The notes under the pieces: generated by a model | Database searches by the model: none | The model's input: the letters and a program-made list of their open reading frames with translations, nothing else | Told to the model about the DNA's origin: nothing | Made by a program: the position numbers and the translations under genes | In this document: one piece after another, positions 17,342-24,917 of the stretch | How positions within the stretch are numbered: position 1 is the first letter of the stretch | How the letters are laid out: every line of letters starts with the position of its first letter | Source of the DNA: Alphaproteobacteria bacterium | GTDB lineage: Bacteria; Pseudomonadota; Alphaproteobacteria; Micavibrionales; Micavibrionaceae | Assembly: GCA_021776025.1 (NCBI GenBank) | Contig: JAJFGR010000007.1 | Location: 1 to 64,000, forward strand | Length of the DNA: 64,000 nt | Direction of reading: 5' to 3'

Positions 17342-17638
17342 GGGCCTGTGGCGGAATGGTAGACGCTGCAGACTTAAAAAATTGAGTGCACACCGGGAAA
17401 CCGGAGATGTAGAACTGCTCAAATTCGGGGAAACCTTTCAAATGGCAATCCCGAGCCAAGCCTTTTGGAAACGAAAGGAAGGTGTAGAGACTAGACGGGC
17501 AGCACCTAAAGCTTTTTAGCAACGGTGAAGGGATAGTCCAGACCACAAACCTCATTTAGAGGGCAGTGAAGACTGTAGCGGGTAAGAAAATCTGTTGTCC
17601 GTATGGACGTGCCGGTTCAAGTCCGGCCAGGCCCACCA
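17342..17638 (+). tRNA. tRNA-Leu(UAA) interrupted by a group I intron
   Basis: The exons are 17342-17375 and 17587-17638. Joined, they give an 86-nt class II tRNA with acceptor GGGCCTG/CAGGCCC, anticodon arm GCAGACTTAAAATCTG, a long variable arm, a T arm GCCGG/CCGGC and an encoded CCA. The intron lies between U34 and A35 of the anticodon, the same position as in cyanobacterial tRNA-Leu(UAA). A possible promoter is TTGAAT (17302) with TATCAA (17325). The 3' exon is duplicated at 8860-8911. Confidence 0.93.
17376..17586 (+). ncRNA. self-splicing group I intron, IC3-like, in tRNA-Leu
   Basis: The 211-nt insert follows a U and ends in G, as group I introns do. Its core has the conserved strings GGCAATCCCGAGCCAAGCC (P and Q region, near 17443), AGAGACTAGACGGG (R region, near 17487) and AAGGGATAGTCCA (S region, near 17528). 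These closely match the tRNA-Leu introns of cyanobacteria. It carries no homing endonuclease or other ORF. It should remove itself from the precursor with guanosine as cofactor. Confidence 0.92.
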
Positions 17639-17730
17639 CTTCCTTAGAATTTCGAATACGGCCAAAAGCGGACATTTAGAAAAAGAAGATCATCTTAGCA
17701 ATATTTTTTCCGATACCGATAAATCAATTA

Positions 17731-17759
17731 TTGTCCGAGATATAGAATCGCATTATAAT
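17731..17759 (+). promoter_or_regulatory. sigma-70-like promoter of the reverse-transcriptase leader
   Basis: TTGTCC (17731-17736), 17 bases, then a perfect TATAAT (17754-17759). The predicted start near 17766 falls within two bases of the first position of the 140-bp direct repeat, so the transcript would begin with that repeat. A copy of AGCGGACAT (17667-17675) lies between the tRNA-Leu gene and this promoter. Confidence 0.6.
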
Positions 17760-17767
17760 AGCTCCGT

Positions 17768-17907
17768 TTCCCACCTGCCAGATTATCTGGAAACAAGTTG
17801 GTGACTGTTCATCGCAGCCCGTGTTGTGGTTGGAATGTAGCAAACCAATGAGGCGCCCCTTGGGGTTACTCATTAAGGCTTTTGTGAAATTCAACTTCAG
17901 AGCCTCT
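17768..17907 (+). repeat. 140-bp direct repeat, copy 1, RT-associated leader
   Basis: Identical to 18122-18261 except for three adjacent bases (17826-17828, GTG here and ACA there). It contains two strong foldbacks. The first is CCAGAT-T-ATCTGG (17779-17791). The second is AATGAG closing on CTCATT with an inner CCCC-TT-GGGG (about 17847-17874). The predicted transcription start coincides with its first base. It is most likely part of a structured RNA that the downstream reverse transcriptase binds or copies. Confidence 0.8.
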
Positions 17908-17943
17908 GCCTTTATCACGCTCAAAACAACAAGGAAAAATGCA

Positions 17944-18336
17944 ATGAATGAAAAGCTCTTAACGTTTAACTTCCATATAGGAGCTAGCGGACATGTTTCA
18001 GGGACCGGCGGGGCGCTCGGGTGGCGCGCGATGGCGCTCTTAGGGGCAAAAGTCGCAGATATTTTACATAACGTAAAGTGGGCGGGAGGCAAAATTGCGG
18101 AAGTTGCGGTAAAACACATAGTTCCCACCTGCCAGATTATCTGGAAACAAGTTGGTGACTGTTCATCGCAGCCCGTGTTACAGTTGGAATGTAGCAAACC
18201 AATGAGGCGCCCCTTGGGGTTACTCATTAAGGCTTTTGTGAAATTCAACTTCAGAGCCTCTAGCTTGGTTGAAATGGATGTTTTAGTATGGATTTCAACC
18301 AAGCGGACAGGGTTTTTCCTAAACCACAACAAATAG
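17944..18336 (+). CDS. possible 130-residue protein between and across the repeats
   Basis: An ATG with a well-placed AAGGA site (17931-17935) opens a frame of 130 codons. The first 60 residues are unique, glycine-rich and protein-like (HIGASGHVSGTGGALGWRAM). The rest is the translated second repeat followed by the start of the RT gene region. It overlaps the RT gene by 49 bases. I do not recognise it. The frame runs back open through the first repeat as well, because the repeats are 354 bases (118 codons) apart. It may be a real small gene or an accident of a structured RNA region. Confidence 0.35.
   Translation: MNEKLLTFNFHIGASGHVSGTGGALGWRAMALLGAKVADILHNVKWAGGKIAEVAVKHIVPTCQIIWKQVGDCSSQPVLQLECSKPMRRPLGLLIKAFVKFNFRASSLVEMDVLVWISTKRTGFFLNHNK
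18122..18261 (+). repeat. 140-bp direct repeat, copy 2, RT-associated leader
   Basis: Second copy, 354 bases after the first and ending 26 bases before the RT start codon. 137 of 140 bases agree and all differences are contiguous (18180-18182). The same two foldbacks are kept. The surroundings of the two copies share nothing beyond the repeat itself; the copies end sharply after GAGCCTCT. Confidence 0.8.
18264..18303 (+). promoter_or_regulatory. perfect 12-bp inverted repeat around the RT start codon
   Basis: CTTGGTTGAAAT (18264-18275) pairs with ATTTCAACCAAG (18292-18303). The 16-base loop contains the RT start codon (18288-18290), and there is no ribosome site before it. As RNA this would hide or present the start codon, so translation could be controlled by the fold or by the RT protein itself. 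It follows directly on the second repeat. Confidence 0.65.
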
Positions 18337-19532
18337 CCTCCATCAAAAAAATTGAAGAAGCTTGGAGAGATTCTAATGATTCCAAGGGCACCGGCAGCGC
18401 GCGTGGTGTAGATGGAGAAACGGCCTATAAATTTAAAGGTCGGTTGCAAACAAATTTTCATGAAATAAGACAAGATTTAATCGATGGAACATATGATTTC
18501 AGTAAATTGAAAGCGTTTCCGATTGAGAAAAAACCAGGGAAATACAGAATAATCTGTATTCCCACCATCAGAGATAGGCTTGTTCAGAGGCTAATATTGA
18601 GAAGCCTTACATGGGATTCAAAAACCGGTCGGGAACGCGACCGTCTAAAAACTCAAACTACAGTTAGTTTTGGCGTTAGAAAAGGTAAGGAGCAGAGTGT
18701 TCATGGAGCTATTAAGGCAGCTCTAAAATATCGCAATAAATGTGGCTGGGTGGTTAAAACAGACATTTCTAAGTTTTTTGACCAGATACCTCGTAAAGAA
18801 TTAAAGAAACTTGTGAGAAACAGACTGGGGTCTTCAAGTATTGTTCCTTTAATTGAAAAGGCTATTGATTGTGAGTTGGAAATTCCAAGAGATAAAGAGC
18901 TGCAAGAAATTATAAAAGATAATGGAATAAAAGCGAATGTAGGACTTCGACAGGGAATGCCTTTGTCACCTCTTCTGTCTAATTTGGTGCTCAACAAGTT
19001 TGATAGAAAGGCAGAGCGCAAGGGACTGAAATTAATTCGTTACGCTGATGACATTATTGCCTTCGCTTCTGATGAAGATGAAGCGAAACAAATTTTTTCT
19101 TTTATTGATTCAGAGTTGAGAAAGATAAAATTGAAAATACCAGCGCTTGGCGCAGGCGATAAGTCTGACATTTTTTTGCCTGATAAGCCTGTGATTTTTC
19201 TTGGAATAGAAATTTATAAAAATAAAAAAGGTGAATATGATCGTAGAATACCAAAAGCAACCTTTGAAAAAGCTAGAACTAAAGTTCAGCAACATAAAGA
19301 CCTGAATTGGAATCTTGAAAACAACTATTCATATGCTGATGTGATTAGAAGATTGAAAGATATTCCAGAAGGGTACAGTTCTGCTTTTGGCGATTGCACA
19401 AATCTTGGCTCGCTTCTTGATTTGCTTAAAAAGGAAGGGGGTGATGTTAAGCAGCATCTGATCTCCGAAATATTTGGTGAAGAGGTTTATGCTCGCCTTA
19501 CACCAGAAGAGAAAGACTTTTTAGGGTTTTAG
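18288..19532 (+). CDS. stand-alone reverse transcriptase of uncertain group
   Basis: The 414-residue protein has the RT palm and finger motifs in order: RGVDGETAYKF near 40, PIEKKPGKYRIICIPTIRDRLVQR near 78-101, KTDISKFFDQIP (157-168), LRQGMPLSPLLSNLVL (220-235) and RYADDIIAF (251-259), then FLGIEIY near 304. There is no maturase thumb with HNH nuclease, so it is not a group II intron protein. It lacks the retron NAxxH and VTG signatures, and the QGMPLSP box differs from the xGxxxSQ of diversity-generating retroelements. It most likely belongs to the unknown-group or defence-associated RTs. The repeated leader is its likely RNA partner. Confidence 0.88.
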   Translation: MDFNQADRVFPKPQQIASIKKIEEAWRDSNDSKGTGSARGVDGETAYKFKGRLQTNFHEIRQDLIDGTYDFSKLKAFPIEKKPGKYRIICIPTIRDRLVQRLILRSLTWDSKTGRERDRLKTQTTVSFGVRKGKEQSVHGAIKAALKYRNKCGWVVKTDISKFFDQIPRKELKKLVRNRLGSSSIVPLIEKAIDCELEIPRDKELQEIIKDNGIKANVGLRQGMPLSPLLSNLVLNKFDRKAERKGLKLIRYADDIIAFASDEDEAKQIFSFIDSELRKIKLKIPALGAGDKSDIFLPDKPVIFLGIEIYKNKKGEYDRRIPKATFEKARTKVQQHKDLNWNLENNYSYADVIRRLKDIPEGYSSAFGDCTNLGSLLDLLKKEGGDVKQHLISEIFGEEVYARLTPEEKDFLGF

Positions 19533-19635
19533 TTTTGAAGTGTTTTTCATACTTAGAGCTATCACTTTTGTCGAACATTCCCTGAATTGCGACCTCTTCT
19601 ATGTCCGCTTTGGGTCGACAGCCGCTATTTTCTCT

Positions 19636-19700
19636 TTTTAGTGTTCGGATAGTTTATAGGAATTGCCTCGTACGCACCAGTAGAGTCCTATTTCCGCAAT
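19636..19700. repeat. dispersed repeat A, copy 2
   Basis: Matches 7282-7349 with small gaps. It follows ATGTCCGC (19601-19608) and ends before the 3' end of the next minus-strand gene. Together with AGCGGACAT at 17667 the motif forms an inverted pair that brackets the tRNA-distal RT cassette. Function unknown. Confidence 0.55.
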
Positions 19701-19723
19701 CAATAGCTTCAATGGCTTAGACT

Positions 19724-20635
19724 TTATTTAACTGCAATTGCATTGGGCAGTAGTACATTTAGGTTTCCGCTTTCTATTAAGCGCGGTGTACCATGTTCGG
19801 TGGTTCTGACCAGCATTCCTGCAGTATTTCCGCCAGTTAAGGCAATAGCATCCTTGCACCCCAAACCATTTTCGTTCTTGGGCTTTGATAAGAAGCTAGC
19901 CAAAGTGAATAAATCTATTTCAGAAGTTATGCCCATAAAAACTTGGTTGTCTTGTGCTAAACAGATAAAAGAACGCTTGTGTTTCCCATTAACAAACTTG
20001 GGATCATTTGTATTGTTGAGCGTAGCTTTAGAATTATTTTGAACAAGAAGAGGCCCACTTTGCAAACAGTCTGGCCAAGGCTCAAATTGAGCTTCATTTT
20101 TATATGCATCAATTACGATCTTTTTGCCATCCGTACATATAAATCCATCAGTAATCCAAGTTTTATGAGGTTTGTTTAAAGTAACTGTTCGTACCTTAAT
20201 GTAACCTAGTGGATAGGCGGGCTGTATAGAGCTTAAATAGCCGCCAGAGTGAACAGCGGCAAAATTAGCTGATTGAATAAATTCATTTAAATTATTTCCA
20301 GAGCCGTAGGTGAATACGGCTTCTCCTGAATCGGAGGTTATTGGTTCACCAGATTCAGTGGTTAAAAAAGCCTGAGAAGAAATTAAACTTAAGGAGCGCT
20401 TTGTTAAATCTACCTCGGTTAAGGTTATATCAAAAGGTTTTGCTTCTGTATTTATTGATAATTTTTTTGTTTCTATTCCATCAAGTTCGCTGTGGAAATC
20501 ATTGGAAAAATCTTTTGCTAAAAAATCGTGTGCTTCTTCTTTAGGTTGTTGGTTTGATGTTTTCATCCATAAGGAACCAACAAGAACTAATAAGCCAAGG
20601 CCAGCTAACAAAATTATCTTGGGTTGATGGTTCAT
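19724..20635 (-). CDS. membrane-anchored phosphodiester-glycosidase-like protein (NAGPA/DUF2233)
   Basis: An N-terminal membrane anchor (about 7-22) is followed by an extracytoplasmic domain that resembles the phosphodiester glycosidase family. Landmarks are AAVHSGGYLS (the usual N-x-G-F position), QSGPLLVQNN near 195, RSFICLAQDNQVFMGITSE and CKDAIALTGGNTAGMLV near 262. The last equals the A-x-N-L-D-G-G-x-S-A box of the family but with T in place of the aspartate, so the catalytic state is uncertain. It is translationally coupled to the upstream gene by a 4-base overlap. Confidence 0.65.
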   Translation of the reverse strand: MNHQPKIILLAGLGLLVLVGSLWMKTSNQQPKEEAHDFLAKDFSNDFHSELDGIETKKLSINTEAKPFDITLTEVDLTKRSLSLISSQAFLTTESGEPITSDSGEAVFTYGSGNNLNEFIQSANFAAVHSGGYLSSIQPAYPLGYIKVRTVTLNKPHKTWITDGFICTDGKKIVIDAYKNEAQFEPWPDCLQSGPLLVQNNSKATLNNTNDPKFVNGKHKRSFICLAQDNQVFMGITSEIDLFTLASFLSKPKNENGLGCKDAIALTGGNTAGMLVRTTEHGTPRLIESGNLNVLLPNAIAVK

Positions 20636-21177
20636 TTGGACACTCCGTAAATATTTACAAGTGCCTTAATCGAAACCGCTTCATCAGAGAATTGTGCGGG
20701 ACTTCTAAAGGCAAGGGTGTGAATATTTTCTCCAAGTGGATAAAGTCCCTGGGCCTTAGAACGTTTGATGTATTCAGTTAAGTTTATAGTATTGAGCTGA
20801 TTCTCAGAATTTATGGGTAAAAGCTCTTGATCTAGGTGTACTTCTACTTTTCTTGGAGGCGCTCCCGATCCCACACGCACCATTTCAACGGTGAGAATTG
20901 TTTTTTTATAACCGTTTATGTATATGGGAATATATTTGACTTGGTCTGTTGGTGTTCCGTCAGAGGAAAATGTCTGATTAAAGGTAAAATGATCTTTATA
21001 AGAAATTCCTATATATTCTTCTTTGAGAACTTCTTCAATTTTAGACTCTACATATGAGTCAATGCCAAGGGCGCATATGTACAAAACGCTGCCGATTACG
21101 CCTGCTCCACAAATAGTCCAGAGCGGGTGTCCTAAGAGCAGTTGAAGAAAGTTCTTAAATGTTGGTCTTCCTGACAT
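20632..21177 (-). CDS. hypothetical membrane-anchored protein, partner of the NAGPA-like gene
   Basis: A single membrane helix at about 20-36 (GAGVIGSVLYICALGI) precedes a 140-residue extracytoplasmic domain. That domain is mostly strand (IPIYINGYKKTILTVEMVRVG, IHTLAFRSPAQF). I do not recognise a family. It ends in an ATGA overlap with the NAGPA-like gene, so the two are made together and may form one envelope complex. The upstream 170 bases contain no other gene. Confidence 0.55.
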   Translation of the reverse strand: MSGRPTFKNFLQLLLGHPLWTICGAGVIGSVLYICALGIDSYVESKIEEVLKEEYIGISYKDHFTFNQTFSSDGTPTDQVKYIPIYINGYKKTILTVEMVRVGSGAPPRKVEVHLDQELLPINSENQLNTINLTEYIKRSKAQGLYPLGENIHTLAFRSPAQFSDEAVSIKALVNIYGVSK

Positions 21178-21348
21178 GCTCTATAGTTACAGCTATAGGC
21201 TCGTATCCTCAAGTTTTTTGATTTCAGCATTTTCAGCTTTATATTTTCCATACTCACCGTTATCAGATTTTTATTTTATTTAGGTTAAAGAAAAGCTTAA
21301 ATGTCTTAGGTGGTATATAGGTGAACGCAAAGCGGATGATTTTCTACT

Positions 21349-22422
21349 ATGGCTGTAATTGAAGGACAGATTGAGCCGCTCAAAAAAATAAAGGGCATAC
21401 TGCATGACAATGGAATTACACGATTTAGTTCCATTGGCGAGATTAATTCTTTTAAAAAAAACTATCAGATAGAAAAAAATATAATATCTAAGGAAATTGA
21501 AGTTGAAGTAACTTGCCAAATAAAGCAGCTAGAATGTGACCTCGTCAAATATCAGCAAGAATATGAAGATTTTAAAAATGAAATAATTGGCGACATACAT
21601 AGTGAAATCAAAAGCCTGGATATAGAATTAAAAATCATTAAAGAAAAAAGCAGTAAAAGCTTTATTTACAAAATCCTCTGCTATCCAAAAACAAAATCTC
21701 TAACAAATAAGAATGCGCACTTAGAAACAAATTTTGACAATGTCGTAAGCAACAGAACGCACCACTACGAAAAACAAGCTGTCGAAACCAGAGATAAATT
21801 AAACGATTATACGACCAATAAAGACAAAATAATATCAGAGCGCACCCTAGATTCATCGCGAGAGTTAGAGAATACAAAGGAGGTTGTTGACGGACTTTAC
21901 CCTTTAATTGCTGGAGCAATAGGGGAGAATTCCGTCACAAAAGAAGTCCAAAAGCTGCCTGATAACTTTCATTTGTTTAATGATTTTTCAGTGGAGTTTG
22001 ATCCACCTATCTACAACAAAAAAGAAGATGACAGGATATACAGTATTCAAATAGATCATCTATTAGTCTGTGAGGCGGGAATTTTTGTTTTAGAGACAAA
22101 AAACTGGGGCAAACAATCAGTTAATAGCCTTGATCTGAGGTCTCCTATAAAACAGATACGAAGATCAAGTTTTGCTCTGTTTGTGATGCTAAATAGCCGA
22201 TCAAACCACAATATCAATTTGGAGCGCCACCACTGGGGCAGCAAACAGATACCTGTTAGAAACCTAATCGTTATGACTGGCGCGAAACCAAAAGAAGAAT
22301 TCAAGCATGTAAAAGTCTTATCGCTTAAGGAACTGAACGGATACATAACCTATTTTGACCCTATTTTTAGCACTGCAGAAGTCGAGAGCCTTTGTGATTA
22401 TTTAAAAATGAAAACATCCTAA
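21349..22422 (+). CDS. NERD-domain (nuclease-related) protein with coiled coil
   Basis: Residues 1-155 are rich in charged heptads and probably form a coiled coil. Residues 180-330 are a NERD domain of the PD-(D/E)xK nuclease superfamily: IAGAIGENSVTKEV, then IQIDHLLVCEAGIFVLETKNWG, which supplies D and E-x-K. The C-terminal VRNLIVMTGAKPKEEF and a final helix match the family. NERD proteins are often found in mobile or defence gene sets. No partner gene is in the same direction until the relaxase. Confidence 0.78.
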   Translation: MAVIEGQIEPLKKIKGILHDNGITRFSSIGEINSFKKNYQIEKNIISKEIEVEVTCQIKQLECDLVKYQQEYEDFKNEIIGDIHSEIKSLDIELKIIKEKSSKSFIYKILCYPKTKSLTNKNAHLETNFDNVVSNRTHHYEKQAVETRDKLNDYTTNKDKIISERTLDSSRELENTKEVVDGLYPLIAGAIGENSVTKEVQKLPDNFHLFNDFSVEFDPPIYNKKEDDRIYSIQIDHLLVCEAGIFVLETKNWGKQSVNSLDLRSPIKQIRRSSFALFVMLNSRSNHNINLERHHWGSKQIPVRNLIVMTGAKPKEEFKHVKVLSLKELNGYITYFDPIFSTAEVESLCDYLKMKTS

Positions 22423-22513
22423 ATCAACCAAATGGATGGCCCAAAACAGCAAAGTATTGGAATACTAGCCTTGTACCTAAGCCTCAAACCCAGTAAAACG
22501 GCTTTATGCCGTA

Positions 22514-22640
22514 GCCCTCATAGGCATGACCCCTTCCCCGCCCGGGTGGGTGGTGAGCCCTTCGTTTAGCTCCGGCGCTCTTAAATATTCCTAAAGACAT
22601 TCTGTGAGATCATAAAAGTGTAATAGCGCACTTACGCAAA
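22514..22640. other. putative origin of transfer (oriT), with repeat B copy 2
   Basis: The block upstream of the relaxase gene shares its first hundred bases with 9034-9156. It then contains TAAGTGCGC on the minus strand (22634-22626). The same string is the core of the RSF1010-type nic site, which MobQ relaxases cut, and the adjacent gene is a MobQ relaxase. The CCCGCCCGGGTGGG region and the GGCGCTC segment may provide stem structure. The gap 22423-22513 holds nothing else I can support. Confidence 0.5.
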
Positions 22641-22689
22641 CTATGTTTGCAGAGCGCTTATGGCACAACTTTTACTGCGTAAAAAAACA

Positions 22690-24897
22690 ATGGCGATCTA
22701 CCATTGCTCAGTTCGAACCTTTTCGAGGGCTAGCGGCCACTCCGCCGTTGCCGCCGCAGCCTATCGCGCTGGAGCATCTCTGCGATGCGAGCGCTCCGGG
22801 CGTACTCATCACTACGAAAACCGCCATGGTGTACATAGCGCTTTTATACTCGCTCCAAGCTCAGCCCCCTCAAAGTTCCACTCTCGTGCCATCCTATGGA
22901 ATGCAGCAGAGGCCAGTGAGAACCGCAAAAACTCAAGGCTAGCGCGTGAAGTTATTCTTGCTCTCCCCCATGAGCTATCAGATGCACATCGCGAGGCTTT
23001 AGCCCGTGACATGGCGCTATATCTGATAGAGCGCTACCGCGTGGCCGTAGATGTTGCAATCCATAGCCCTGTTGCTGGGGATGGTCATGATCCCCGCAAC
23101 CACCACGCCCATCTGCTCTTCACCACCCGTGAAATCACATCTGAGGGCTTTGGCGTAAAAACCCGCATTCTTGATGACAAGAAAGCAGGCCCGCAAGAGA
23201 TTGAACTCTTGCGCGAGGTTTGGGAGGTATTGGCCAATGATACTTTGGCCAAAGCCGGGCATTCCGATGTTCAGATTGACCGCAGGACGTTAGATGACCA
23301 AGGCATCGACCGTATCCCCCAAACCCATATAGGGCCGAAAGGCCAAGAAATAGCAGCCCAAGAGGCCCAAGATGATGAAGAGGAAGAAAGCGGCAAAGGA
23401 GAAACCGGCAAGAAGGGTTCCGGCGGCGGGAGTGGGCAAGCGCCCACAGGCGATAATAAGAATAAAGATGATGAGGGCGATAAAAGCGGCGATAGCGGAT
23501 CTGGTGATCCGGTAGCTTTGAAGCTGCAAAGCAAGCGTAAAACTGACGATGGGCGCATCATCAACTACCCCGCCATCGATAAGAACAAGTCTAGATCCGC
23601 ATTCGTTGCTGAGATTAAGAAGCTCAACGCCCAAAGAGCCGCCTTTGGTGAAAAGCCGCTCAAAGAGCAAATCAAAGACATAGATAAGCTCATGGAGCGT
23701 TTGGATACCCGCCTTGCGCATATGGAAGAGCTATCTGGTAAGACAGCTTTGCCCAGCCGCATCATGGTCGCGCTTGAAAAAGCGGTTTCTACGGCTACTA
23801 AGCTTATTGGATTGCGCGAGGTTGCTAAGGATAGCTTTAAACTTTCACAAAGCGAGCAGCGCGTGAGGGTAGAGCGCCAGCAAGGCCGCTATGGCAAAAC
23901 CTACCGGCGCGGACTTCACTCACAAATCCGCGAGATGAAGACAAACATCGAGAGCTTGCAAACCAAGCAAGAGCAGCATGCTCGCTACTCAGCTTTCGTA
24001 GAAAAATTAGAAAAAGAAATTGTAAGGCACACTCCCTCTATTACCCCTAGGAAAGAAACGTTTAAGTCTGTTTCTAAGACAACGCGGCAAGAGTCCTCCC
24101 TTAAAGTTCAGCTTAAGGCGAGTGCAGCGCGTGAAAACTTACCACTCCGTTATCAACAGCAGGTTCAGGTGAAAAGACCTGCGTCCGTTGATACCCCAAA
24201 ACTAAATGAAATTGCGGCGAAGAAGTTTGAGCTTCCCGTTAAACCCCAAGAGCCTAAAAGCGAAGCGCGCGTTGAAACAAAAACACTACAGCAACGCTTC
24301 ACCGCTAAAGCAGAAAAGCCGCCCTCTGAGACCAAAGAGCCAACCTACAAAACAAAGAACGTCGTTTCGTTTAAAGCGCTCACTGAGGAAAGAAAAACCC
24401 ACCGGGTCATTAAGGCGGAGACCCTTACTGATTCGAGCGCCTATAAGCAGCCCCTCAAAACTGAAATCAAAGGCTTAAAAGTAGAGGCTGCAAAACGAGG
24501 GCGAAACTTTGTGCGCACTCAAAAAACAATCAATAGTGAGCGCGCCGCAGCCAAAACCGAAGTAAAGGGTAAGTTCAACAAGCCCGAAGATCACGGCCCG
24601 AAACAAGTGCGAACTAGGGATGTTTTAGAGCGCTTAAAAGAAACCGCTTCTAAAGCGAGAGAGAAAATTCCGCTGCGGTACAGGGCCACAGCTCATGAAG
24701 AAAAGGTAGATAAACCAGCTAGGCAAAGCACAAAGGGAAGTTTTACAGCAGCCCAAGGGCAAGCTTCCGACACAGAGAACCCCACCGCTAAAATGAACGC
24801 AGGGTTTAACAATGCTTCAAACCTCAACACAAAACAACCATCAGAAAAAAGAACCAGTACACAGCCAAAAGAAGAGCCTGACGCTGAACTCATATAA
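22690..24897 (+). CDS. MobA/MobL-family (MobQ) conjugative relaxase
   Basis: Relaxases nick oriT and pilot the strand into the recipient. The N-terminus AIYHCSVRTFSRASGHSAVAAAAYRAG is the family signature including the tyrosine. HNHHAHLLFTTRE-type histidines near 135-145 form the HUH metal site. Residues 230-735 are a long charged, low-complexity and helical tail of unknown role. I choose ATG 22690, which gives the usual MAIYHC start; the frame extends 10 codons upstream. No primase, MobC or coupling protein gene follows, so it would depend on a helper. The oriT-like site is directly upstream. Confidence 0.88.
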   Translation: MAIYHCSVRTFSRASGHSAVAAAAYRAGASLRCERSGRTHHYENRHGVHSAFILAPSSAPSKFHSRAILWNAAEASENRKNSRLAREVILALPHELSDAHREALARDMALYLIERYRVAVDVAIHSPVAGDGHDPRNHHAHLLFTTREITSEGFGVKTRILDDKKAGPQEIELLREVWEVLANDTLAKAGHSDVQIDRRTLDDQGIDRIPQTHIGPKGQEIAAQEAQDDEEEESGKGETGKKGSGGGSGQAPTGDNKNKDDEGDKSGDSGSGDPVALKLQSKRKTDDGRIINYPAIDKNKSRSAFVAEIKKLNAQRAAFGEKPLKEQIKDIDKLMERLDTRLAHMEELSGKTALPSRIMVALEKAVSTATKLIGLREVAKDSFKLSQSEQRVRVERQQGRYGKTYRRGLHSQIREMKTNIESLQTKQEQHARYSAFVEKLEKEIVRHTPSITPRKETFKSVSKTTRQESSLKVQLKASAARENLPLRYQQQVQVKRPASVDTPKLNEIAAKKFELPVKPQEPKSEARVETKTLQQRFTAKAEKPPSETKEPTYKTKNVVSFKALTEERKTHRVIKAETLTDSSAYKQPLKTEIKGLKVEAAKRGRNFVRTQKTINSERAAAKTEVKGKFNKPEDHGPKQVRTRDVLERLKETASKAREKIPLRYRATAHEEKVDKPARQSTKGSFTAAQGQASDTENPTAKMNAGFNNASNLNTKQPSEKRTSTQPKEEPDAELI

Positions 24898-24917
24898 ATT
24901 CTGCAATATTTTTTTAA

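Noticed and set aside
17768-18261. Template/variable repeat pair of a diversity-generating retroelement
   Set aside because: Adenine positions are almost all unchanged, the three differences are contiguous and include a C to T change, and the RT has QGMPLSP instead of the DGR motif. No lectin-type target gene is present.
17724-18473. 249-codon open frame on the minus strand across both repeats and the RT start
   Set aside because: It is antisense to a promoter-driven leader, is made mostly of the two repeat copies, has no ribosome site and runs into the RT coding region. The openness follows from the 354-base spacing.
18288-19532. Group II intron-encoded protein
   Set aside because: No maturase or HNH domain, no domain V-like hairpin after the gene, and no interrupted host gene.
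23271-23765. Minus-strand open frames within the relaxase gene
   Set aside because: They are shadows of the repetitive, GC-richer relaxase coding sequence.
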